Below are positions 1-6,758 of a DNA stretch of 64,000 nucleotides, in pieces. The notes beneath the pieces are model-generated. The model was not told the DNA's origin. It was given only the letters and a program-made list of their open reading frames with translations, and ran no database searches. The position numbers were made by a program, and so were the translations under genes. Positions within the stretch are counted from its first letter, which is position 1; each line of letters begins with the position of its first letter. This DNA is from DASQFI01 sp035633215 (GTDB lineage: Bacteria; Acidobacteriota; Vicinamibacteria; Vicinamibacterales; SCN-69-37). The DNA is taken from contig DASQFI010000058.1 of assembly GCA_035633215.1 (NCBI GenBank), positions 1 to 64,000 of the forward strand. Direction: 5' to 3'.

Positions 1-96
1 TTCGTCTAGCACCAACCGAACGGTTTGCTCTTTGAACTCGTCAGAGAAGCGCCGGCGCGTACGCCGGCCAGGCTTGCGCTGATCCATGCTGGACAT
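1..96 (-). CDS. IS3-family transposase OrfA, N-terminal part (runs off window)
   Basis: Reading from ATG at 96 toward the window edge gives 32 residues beginning MSSMDQRKPGRRTRRRFSDE and continuing FKEQTVRLVL. The pattern of basic residues followed by FS-x-EFK-x-x-x-VRLV is the start of the helix-turn-helix OrfA (transposase_8) of IS3-family elements, which binds the terminal repeats and is normally joined to OrfB by frameshifting. A purine-rich AAAGGTGG ribosome site lies just upstream (101-108), supporting ATG 96 over the in-frame ATG at 87. The rest of the gene is outside the window, so intactness cannot be judged. Confidence 0.8.
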   Translation of the reverse strand, partial: MSSMDQRKPGRRTRRRFSDEFKEQTVRLVLDE

Positions 97-145
97 CGTA
101 TCCACCTTTCGGAACGTGTCCACCGAATCGGATCAATGCCATAAG
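1..145 (-). mobile_element. End of an IS3-family insertion sequence
   Basis: The segment holds the 5' end of the transposase gene and its upstream terminal sequence. The outer end appears to be near 144-145, where the minus strand starts with TGGCATTGATCC; IS3-family ends typically start with TG. The bactofilin-like frame on the same strand loses family resemblance at exactly this point and stops two codons later, which places the insertion boundary. The opposite end and the target duplication are outside the window. Confidence 0.65.
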
Positions 146-492
146 TGGCCCTTGGCGCTAACGTTGCCGTCCACTTGGCAGTCCACAAGGAGATCCTCAC
201 TGGTTTCAATCTGGCCTTTCAAGACAATGCTCTTGGCGATCTGTGGCTCGGGTTTGTCGTTCGGGCTGTTCAGTGCTGCTCCAGCAACAGGAAGCCGATC
301 AAGAGCAAATTCAAGATCGGCAGCCAGCTTTTTCATTTCGATATCGCCGCAGCGTTCCAATCCCTCCTGAACCGTCGTTCGAAGCTCATCATCGAGGGAT
401 AGGCGGTCAAGCTGGGTCCGAAGACTTTCAACCACTGAAGCAGACTGGTCCTTCACAGCAGTGCCGGATTTGCCGCGGGAGAAGACCGCCAT
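133..492 (-). pseudogene. Bactofilin-family protein cut off by the IS3 insertion
   Basis: The frame starts MAVFSRGKSG at 492. It has a hydrophilic N-terminal half predicted helical (about residues 15-75), then the beginning of a bactofilin domain around residues 93-118 (SIVLKGQIETSEDLLVDCQ, then VDGNVSAKGHL). Bactofilins continue as a right-handed beta-helix of about 100 residues and form cytoskeletal filaments. Here only the first turns remain: after KGHL come two residues (WH) and a TGA, both supplied by the IS end. The gene is therefore 3'-truncated and probably inactive unless the remainder lies across the IS. It may be co-transcribed with the upstream gene 586-1740 (93-bp gap). Start is the first ATG with a conserved-looking N-terminus. 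Confidence 0.7.
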
Positions 493-585
493 AACCTCAG
501 TGTCCCTTCTTTGGCAGGTGGGAATCAAGGACAGCCCGGAGACTTGCCACGATGCTGGCAAATGACCCGGCTTGATCGGAGATTT

Positions 586-1740
586 TCAGCCGGGCCTTAC
601 GAATGGCTGCTTCCAATTCAGGGTCGCCAAGCATCTCGATTGAAGGGCCGATGAAGGGTCGAGCGAGCGAGTGAGAGTTTTCAGCTGATCAGCAGTGGCC
701 TCTCGGAACCGGCTCAGGCGCTCACTTTCCGGCGAAGCCCGGAGCCTACGGAATAAGGCAACTCTCGATTCAAGGACTTCTGCATGGCCGAAACCGCTGG
801 TCGCCAACATCTGGTCAACGTTGCGGACAACGTCGGGCAAGAAAAGCAGCCGCGCGAGAGCTCGTGCGCGTTTTGCCATCTTGGCATAGCTGGTCGACCC
901 AGGACTTGAGATTTGTGCAAAAAGCCAAGCCACGTACTTGCCGAGCGCCTCCGGCGCAACAAGTCGTCGGGGCAGCCATCCCCCGAATTCGGTCAAGGGA
1001 GCCTCCTGAAAAGCGAAGCTGAACTCCAGCACTTCGGAATGTGCTGCTGCGGGATCCACGACGAGAACAACCTTCGTAACCTCGATCGGTCCTTGCGAAG
1101 CTGTGATAGCAACATAATCACACTCAGCCCGCAGAGCTGTTGCAGCGCTCTGGAGAAACGCGATCATGTTCTGGTGAGAGCATGGCAGCTGAAGCTTATG
1201 AACCGATTGAGTTCGCTCCCTCTCGTCAACAGCGTGAGCTTTGATTTCGATGCACAGCAGATCATCGTCGCTGACAGCCACTGCTCGCTCAACCACGTCG
1301 GCCATCGAGTGCAATGAGCCATCAACGTACTCGCAAAGATCAATGTCGCCGATGAGATTCATATCAGCGATCGTTACAGAGCTGCCGCTAAGACAAATGG
1401 TTGTCGTAGCGTTGCACCGTATCCGCAGGGCCAGCTCAGCCAGCTCCTGAAGGCGAGGTCCCTCAGGCAAATCTCCAACAAGATTCCAGGGTGCACGAAG
1501 GTCAACGCCGCCGATTGATCGAACCAAGTAGCCAGGTTCATTCGGATCTACCCGCCAGTCGGAGTATCGACTTGTATTAGCGATTCCATGAGCTATCGTC
1601 GCAAAAATAAGGGCAATGCTATTTCGAATTGCCGCCAATGCGGCCGTTTCTGCCGGTGTTAAGGCAGACCCCGTGGAATAGCGCACGCAGGCCAGGACAG
1701 CATCGCGGACGGGATCTGGACGGCCTGATGAGCTCTCCAA
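586..1740 (-). CDS. Unrecognised protein with a nucleotidyltransferase-like motif
   Basis: I do not recognise the family. The 384-residue frame begins at TTG 1740, so the true start is uncertain. Around residues 117-141 it reads SGSSVTIADMN then LIGDIDLCEYV: a G-S pair followed after about ten residues by D-I-D, the layout of the DNA polymerase beta-type nucleotidyltransferase active site. A later strand, DDDLLCIEIKAHAV (about residues 157-170), could supply the third carboxylate. The C-terminal half is helical and Arg-rich. No signal peptide or membrane segment is visible, so it is probably cytoplasmic. It lies immediately upstream of the truncated bactofilin gene in the same orientation. 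The nucleotidyltransferase assignment is inference from one motif only. Confidence 0.5.
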   Translation of the reverse strand: MESSSGRPDPVRDAVLACVRYSTGSALTPAETAALAAIRNSIALIFATIAHGIANTSRYSDWRVDPNEPGYLVRSIGGVDLRAPWNLVGDLPEGPRLQELAELALRIRCNATTTICLSGSSVTIADMNLIGDIDLCEYVDGSLHSMADVVERAVAVSDDDLLCIEIKAHAVDERERTQSVHKLQLPCSHQNMIAFLQSAATALRAECDYVAITASQGPIEVTKVVLVVDPAAAHSEVLEFSFAFQEAPLTEFGGWLPRRLVAPEALGKYVAWLFAQISSPGSTSYAKMAKRARALARLLFLPDVVRNVDQMLATSGFGHAEVLESRVALFRRLRASPESERLSRFREATADQLKTLTRSLDPSSALQSRCLATLNWKQPFVRPG

Positions 1741-2000
1741 GTAGAGGGGAAGCCTACTGATCTGGCATTACATTCGCAAGTGTCTCCCTAGGGGCAATAG
1801 CACTGGCGAAGCGGGTTTGCCGAAGGGGCTCGAAAGCCATGGTTGTAGTTCATGGCCAACCATCGCTTGACCTTCGGCTGGAATGACCGAGGATCGCTGG
1901 ACCCATGCCGGAGAGGCCGAGGATCGCCCGACCCCATGCCGGAATGGCCGAGGATCGCTCGGCCTTTGGTCTTAGTGCCCGAGGATCGCTTCGATCTTGT
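1741..2000. repeat. Non-coding gap with a degenerate 30/31-bp tandem repeat
   Basis: No convincing gene lies here. Four copies of CCGAGGATCGC occur at 1887-1897, 1917-1927, 1948-1958 and 1979-1989, spaced 30, 31 and 31 bp. The first two units also share CCCATGCCGGA after the core. The array abuts the 3' end of the histidine-kinase relic. It does not have the long near-identical units or variable spacers of a CRISPR array. Confidence 0.7.
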
Positions 2001-2816
2001 TCAAGAAAACGTGACGGTCGCCGACCCTGACGGTTGATGCTGACGAGTCGTACTTGTGTCGCCGGTCTTGCCGGCCAGGGTCTCATCGATCAAGCGGAGC
2101 ACGCTGTCGACGTCGAGTGGCTTCGTACGGTACGGGCGGGCGCCGGCAGCGAGCAACCGCCGTATCTGCCCGGGTGTCGCGTCGGCGCTCAACACCGACA
2201 CGGAAATAGGCCGGGTCGCCGGGTCCGCCCATAACTGCCGGAGCACTTCGTCGCCAGGGATGTCGGGCAGATGCAGATCCAGGAGGATCAGGTCAGGCCG
2301 TTGGCGGCGCGCCATGTCGAGACCGGCGGCGGCCGTGGCGGCGGTGGCCAATCGCACGCTCGGGCGGCGGGCCAGAACCCGTTCCATGAGCACTCGATTC
2401 GAGACGTTGTCCTCGATATAGAGAACGGTGCCCGCGGTCATGGAGTCCTTCGCCGCCCCGCGCCCATCGGCGTCCTTCTGCACGACGAGGCTGCTCGGCG
2501 CATCTGTCCTCGGCAGGTCGATCCAGAACGTGCTGCCGTGGTCGACCAGGCTCGCGACGCCCATCGTGCCGCCCATCGCCTCCGCGAGGCCTTTGGCCAC
2601 GGCGAGGCCCAGTCCCGTGCCGTCGGTGGCCGTCTGTTCGGCGCCGAGACGCTCAAATGGTTGAAACAAGCGGTTCAGTTGTTCCGGGCGGATGCCAGCG
2701 CCCGTGTCGCGCACGCCAATGCGCACACGATGGTCCGAGTAATGCTGGGCAGAGACCGTCACCAGGCCGCCCAGGCGGTTGTATTTGATGGCGTTCGACA
2801 ACAGGTTGTGCAGCAC
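2001..2816 (-). pseudogene. C-terminal relic of a hybrid sensor histidine kinase (HATPase plus receiver)
   Basis: The frame shows the ATP-binding motifs of a histidine kinase in order: N box LLSNAIKYN (residues 4-12), G1 DTGAGI, F box LFQPFERLG and G2 GTGLGLAV. A receiver domain follows with VLYIEDN, phospho-acceptor Asp in LLDLHLPD and Lys in RTKPLD. Everything upstream is missing: no sensor, no dimerisation helix and no phospho-acceptor His. At about 2830-2860 the adjacent frame reads LYKPDEP, which looks like the preceding loop shifted by one base. The gene is thus truncated and frameshifted, and its 5' edge runs into an unrelated zinc-ribbon gene. Confidence 0.75.
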
Positions 2817-2873
2817 CTGGTTCAGGCGCTGCCGGTTCGTCGGGCTTGTACAAGAGGTCGGCCGCGCGCTTCT

Positions 2874-3071
2874 TCAGCAAGCGGCTCTCGACGTGACCTG
2901 CAAAATGCGGCTCCGCATCGCCACCAAATTACGCCGCCTGCACCAAGGACAATCGAAGGACAAATCGACAACGGGGCTACGCTCGGTCGGATGTTCGCAG
3001 TGCAACGTCACGGCGCCGCCGCATTCGACGCAGTGGACCGGTAGTTCAAAGCTCTCAGGTTCAGGAACCAT
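2874..3071 (-). CDS. Small zinc-ribbon-like protein
   Basis: About 65 residues from ATG 3071 (a GTG at 3083 is also in frame). Two Cys pairs are visible, CVECGG and CPWC, with an intervening HCEHPTERSP segment, as expected of a treble-clef or zinc-ribbon fold. The protein is acidic at the N-terminus with a FELPVHC strand and has no membrane segment. Its function is unknown. It is divergent from the sigma factor gene at 3206. The last residues (TSRAAC) lie at the junction with the histidine-kinase relic, so the natural C-terminus may have been altered. Confidence 0.5.
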   Translation of the reverse strand: MVPEPESFELPVHCVECGGAVTLHCEHPTERSPVVDLSFDCPWCRRRNLVAMRSRILQVTSRAAC

Positions 3072-3205
3072 TTCGGTAACCACTGCGCTCGAACCCGACT
3101 ATTCTCGCTCACCGCAGGAGCCAGGAGCGGAGGTTTCTCGGGTAGCCGTCACAAGTGCCCCTGCTTTACGGTACGGTTCGCCACAAGGTAGCATCCGAGA
3201 CCGTC

Positions 3206-3928
3206 ATGCATCATAAAGACAGCCGGCGCTTCGAAACGACCCGATGGAGTGTTGTTCTGGCCGCGAGCGACAGCAGTTCCTCGGCCGCCCGGGAGGCGCT
3301 CGCCACACTCTGCGAAACCTACTGGTATCCGCTCTATGGCTATGTACGTCGGCACGGCCAGGACGCCGACGAGGCTCGGGACGTGGTCCAGTCGTTTATC
3401 CTGCTGCTTCTGGAACGCGATGACCTACAAGGACTTCGTCCTGAACGCGGGCGCTTTCGCGCGTTCCTCCTCGTTTCGTTGCGCCACTTCCTGGAGAACC
3501 GTCGAGTGCACGATCGCGCGCTGAAACGCGGCGGTGGTCAGTTCCCACTTCCACTCGAGTTCGGTGGCGCGGAGGACCGCTACTTTCTTGAACCGGCCGA
3601 CGCGGGCACTCCGGAAACGGTCTTCGATCGAAACTGGGCGCTCGCCGTCCTCGACCACGTCTTCCGGCGGATTCGGGCGGAGTGGGAAGCGAAGGGCAGG
3701 GTGGGGGAGTTCGACCGGCTCAAGGAATGCCTGATGGGCGACTTGCCCCTTGGTGGTTACCTGGCGCTGGCCCAGGATCTTGGTTCCACCGAAGCCGCGA
3801 CCAAAATGGCCGTGCAGCGACTCAAGCGCCGTTTTCAACAGGAACTGCGCAGCGAGATTGCTGACACGGTCACTGACGACGCAGTTGATGACGAGCTGCG
3901 ATACCTCCTCAGGGCCCTGCAGAAGTAG
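3206..3928 (+). CDS. ECF-type RNA polymerase sigma factor (ECF-sigma family)
   Basis: A 240-residue protein from ATG 3206, chosen because MHHKDSRRFETTRWSVVLAA matches the usual start of this group (RFxxTRWSxV). Region 2 is visible as ALATLCETYWYPLYGYVRRHG followed by EARDVVQSFILLLLERDD. Region 4 lies around DLPLGGYLALAQDLGSTEAA followed by KMAVQRLKRRFQQELR. Such sigma factors in Acidobacteriota and Planctomycetes are usually encoded directly upstream of a Ser/Thr kinase whose N-terminus has a CPxC zinc motif. That partner appears to be the gene at 6759, now separated by the recombinase element at 4011-6527. Expected role: promoter selection under kinase control. Confidence 0.88.
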   Translation: MHHKDSRRFETTRWSVVLAASDSSSSAAREALATLCETYWYPLYGYVRRHGQDADEARDVVQSFILLLLERDDLQGLRPERGRFRAFLLVSLRHFLENRRVHDRALKRGGGQFPLPLEFGGAEDRYFLEPADAGTPETVFDRNWALAVLDHVFRRIRAEWEAKGRVGEFDRLKECLMGDLPLGGYLALAQDLGSTEAATKMAVQRLKRRFQQELRSEIADTVTDDAVDDELRYLLRALQK

Positions 3929-4010
3929 CGCGTCCGGCGTTCGACGCACCCGTGATGATACGCGCGTGCTCGCCGGGCTCAAGGTGTACGCGACATTGTG
4001 CCTCCTCAGG

Positions 4011-6102
4011 CTACACCCCCGGAATTCTGAGGGTTTCGTGATCGTGATGCCGTTGTACCAGGCGCCGCTCGCTCAGCGCACGCAGTGTGTCGCGGAGGAC
4101 CGCCGAGTCGAGGACCTCGGGAGCGACCCACCACATGCTGCCCGGGACGACTTGCGTGCCCGGTATGATGCCGCGCCTGAGGGGCAGCCCGGCGTAGGAC
4201 GGACAGATGCCGAGGTGCTGTGCCGCGGCCTTGGCCGTGAGCCACGCGGGCTGTGTCGGATCACACGCGGGCAGATCGAGCCGACTCCGCAGCTCGCGCA
4301 CCCGCATGCGGGTCCAATGGTTGCCCGTGCCGGTGCGCCAGCCGAGCAGATTGAGTTGCGCGGCGATGGCGTCATCGTGCCACCGACCGGCCATGCGTCG
4401 CACCAGCGCGATCGCTTCGGCATCGGTACACCGCGTCGTGCGGCCGATCGCGGGCCTCGGCACGCGCACGTCGGTGTGACGGCCGCCCTGCCAATGGATC
4501 ACAAGCACGACCGCACCCGCCTCGTCATCGACATCCGCAATGATCTCGTGGATGAGGATGCGGACGATGCGCTGCTTGAGGCGCGGATCGATCGCGGGGT
4601 CGTGCCAGAGGGCCGGCACATCCTGGGCCAGGGCGTGCAGCGTCCGGGCATCGACCTGGGGCTGCGGACCGGTGCGCGCATCGAAGTCCGCCAGGCGCGC
4701 CTCCAGCGCGTGCACCCGTTCGAGCGTGCCGTTCCATCGGGCTTCCAGTTCCGCGGCGACCAGGCGCATGTCGGGATCCACCTGATCGTAGCGGCGCGCG
4801 GCCAGTCGGGCGTCATAGCGCGCCTGTTCGACCTCCAGTCGGAGCGCCTCGCGCTGCTCGCGATGGCCGGCCTCGGCTCGACGCGACGCTTCGAGGGCGG
4901 CGTCGATCGCGGTCGGCTCGATGGCCTGCAGAATCTGCGCGCTGACCGCGTCTTCGACGCCCGTCCCCGTAAACTGCACGCAGCGAGCGCTGCCCGTCTG
5001 GTGATGCCGGCGCATGCAGCGAAAGGCGGGGGCCGCGCTCTCGCGGCCGCCATAACTGATTTTGCAGTGTGTGCCCGCAGCGGCGACAGCGCAGCAGACC
5101 GGCGAGCAGGCTGCGACCGCCGCGGCCGGACTTCCGGGGGCCGGGCTTCATGTACGCGTTGGCCTCGGTCATCGACAGGTGGCGCACATAGTGCGGCCAA
5201 TCAAGGTACCCCGGACGGTGGTCCGGGATCACGACCTCCCAGTGGTCGAGCGCGCGCGCGTGGCCGGAGGTCCGCCGGATGCGGCCGTCGACGATCGTCG
5301 TGCGACTTTCGGTGCGGCCAAACACGTACGCGCCCGCATAGAACGGGTTGGTGATGATCGCGTGGACCCGCGCGTAGTTCGGCGACGCCCATGCCGTCTC
5401 GCGTCCGCCCTTGACCTGACGCGTGACCGGCAGCGCGACGTGCTCGCGGCGCAGTGCCAGCATCACTTGGCGCGTGCTGCCCAGCTCCTCAAACAGGCGC
5501 AACACGAGCCGAATCGCCTGTTGGACGCGGACATCCGGATCCAGCTCGATGGCCCCACGGAGCCCATACACGAGCCCGACGGGCAAGGGCAGCGGCAGCT
5601 CGCCGCGTTGCGCCTTCACGCGCTTGGCTTCGTGGGCGCGCTGCCGCAGCGTCGCCATCTCGAATTCGCTCATGATCCCCTTGAGCCCCAGCAGCAAGCG
5701 GTCATTGACGAGGCACGGGTCGTAGATGCCGTCGTGATCGATCAGCACGACCTTCGTGATCGCGCCGAGCTCGACCAAGTGCGACCAGTCGCGATCGTTG
5801 CGCGCGAGGCGCGAGGCCTCGAGCGCCAGCACGGCGCCGGCCGCGCCCGAGCCGACGGTCGTCAGCAACCGTTGAAAGCCCGGTCGCTCGGAGAAGCCAC
5901 TGCCAGAGACGCCCAGATCCTCGTCGATCGTTTCCACGCGACGGAAGCCCAACTCGCGCGCGATCTCCACGAGGGCATACTGGCGCCGCCGGCTCTCCGG
6001 GTGATCCTGCACCTGGCCGGCCGTCGATTGCCGCACGTAGACGAGCGCCATTCGCTCGAGATGCTTAGCGGTGATTTTCGCCTGCATCGTTTGCCTCGTC
6101 AT
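4011..6102 (-). pseudogene. Large serine recombinase, interrupted by a single-base frameshift
   Basis: The N-terminal frame (6102 to about 5055) has a resolvase domain: LVYVRQSTAGQV containing the likely nucleophile Ser, then IDEDLGVSGSG, LEASRLARND and a recombinase domain (NPFYAGAYVFGR). It enters a zinc beta-ribbon at GLLRCRRCGHTLQNQ. Continuity then moves to the next frame, which reads YGGRESAAPAFRCMRRHHQT and continues with the second Cys of the ribbon, a coiled-coil region (about 4940-4690) and a C-terminal HTH-like tail, ending at 4011. The shift is one base at about 5055. Combined length would be near 690 residues, normal for the family. It is either inactivated or a sequencing error; the reading on either side is otherwise clean. 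Confidence 0.8.
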
Positions 6103-6259
6103 CGTGTGTGGTGTCCAGCGGTTCGGTGTCTCGCACGGCGGCCAACAACAGCTCCGCCAGCGCCTCGACGACTTGTTGCGTTTGGTCCGCCGGCAGGTAC
6201 GCGGCCGGCAGGCCGCGGTCGAACGGCATCTGCAGTTGTCTCGGTGGTCGACGTCCCAT
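6065..6259 (-). CDS. Small recombinase-associated protein
   Basis: A 64-residue frame beginning MGRRPPRQLQMPFDRGLPAA at 6259, with AGGAGG at 6267-6272 seven bases upstream, an excellent ribosome site. It is followed by an amphipathic helix QQVVEALAELLLAAV and an acidic tail, and overlaps the recombinase start at 6102. The placement immediately 5' of the recombinase, with translational overlap, suggests an accessory or control protein of the element. Function not known. Confidence 0.6.
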   Translation of the reverse strand: MGRRPPRQLQMPFDRGLPAAYLPADQTQQVVEALAELLLAAVRDTEPLDTTHDDEANDAGENHR

Positions 6260-6527
6260 CGGGGGCCTCCTGATGGGAGACACGATCACGCGCCGAGCAG
6301 GCGGCCGCAACTACCGACGTCAGCTCGGTCAGTGCGTCCACCGAGACGAGACCCGGGCCGACGGACAGCACGGCACACGCCACGCGATCCGTCATCCAGA
6401 CGGGAATCGCGGCCGTGTGCTGGTCTCGATCGCACAGCCACAGCTCGCGACTCGCGCGTACCGTGCGCCGAACACTCACGGTCTGGCCGTGCAGCGGATG
6501 CCAGGGATAGTGAACGGTGACTTGCTC
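6099..6527 (-). CDS. DUF5372-like protein of the recombinase element, 5' end unclear
   Basis: From about 6527 the frame reads EQVTVHYPWHPLHGQTVSVR, then ELWLCDRD, IPVWMTD and VDALTELTSVVAAA. This is the pattern of the small DUF5372 proteins found ahead of large serine recombinases (HPxHPLxGxxF, a WTD motif, and a final helical DLxEL segment). No ATG, GTG or TTG is available close to the expected start, and the frame runs on through the next small gene to a stop at 6099. The gene may therefore have lost its start and suffered a frameshift near 6270. Limits given are those of the similarity plus the in-frame stop. Confidence 0.4.
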   Translation of the reverse strand, partial: EQVTVHYPWHPLHGQTVSVRRTVRASRELWLCDRDQHTAAIPVWMTDRVACAVLSVGPGLVSVDALTELTSVVAAACSARDRVSHQEAPDGTSTTETTADAVRPRPAGRVPAGGPNATSRRGAGGAVVGRRARHRTAGHHTR

Positions 6528-6557
6528 AGTGTGGTGGGCGGAATGTGACTGGCGTGA

Positions 6558-6606
6558 AGGCTCTCGCTTCGCTCGACCCCGCTTCGCGGGGCTAAGGGCC
6601 TTGACC
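6558..6606. repeat. Extragenic palindrome, CCCCGC-TTC-GCGGGG type
   Basis: A perfect hairpin CCCCGC/GCGGGG lies at 6577-6591, preceded by CGCTTCGCTCGA and followed by CTAAGGGCCTTGAC. The same arrangement occurs at 33031-33089 (CGCTTCGCTCCGA, hairpin, CTAGCGGTCTTGAC), so this looks like a member of a dispersed family. It sits between the recombinase element and the kinase gene and could also act as a terminator. Confidence 0.5.
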
Positions 6607-6758
6607 CCGGCTCCGCGCGCGCCGTCATGGGCTGGTCGCGGTCGAACGGCGGGGTCCAACGTCGGCGACGGGGCCGTGCCACGATGGGCGGCATTCACCG
6701 CACGGGCAACCCCGCAGTGGCCTGTTACTCTGGGCGCTGGATTTGTCTCAACTCTTGT

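Larger units (their letters stand above)
4011..6527 (-). mobile_element. Large-serine-recombinase element (DUF5372-like ORF, small ORF, recombinase)
   Basis: Three minus-strand frames follow one another: a DUF5372-like ORF (6527-6099), a 64-residue ORF (6259-6065) and a resolvase/recombinase gene (6102-4011, frameshifted). The unit sits between a sigma gene and the kinase gene expected to be its direct neighbour, which is the main evidence for insertion. I could not identify terminal repeats or a target duplication, so the true ends are uncertain and may lie anywhere in 3929-4010 and 6528-6758. Confidence 0.6.

Noticed and set aside
1887..1989. CRISPR array
   Set aside because: Only 11 bp is well conserved, the units are 30-31 bp in total with related spacers, and no cas gene is present.
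3750..5354. 534-codon plus-strand frame
   Set aside because: Opposite-strand shadow of the serine recombinase in GC-rich DNA; no domain or ribosome site.
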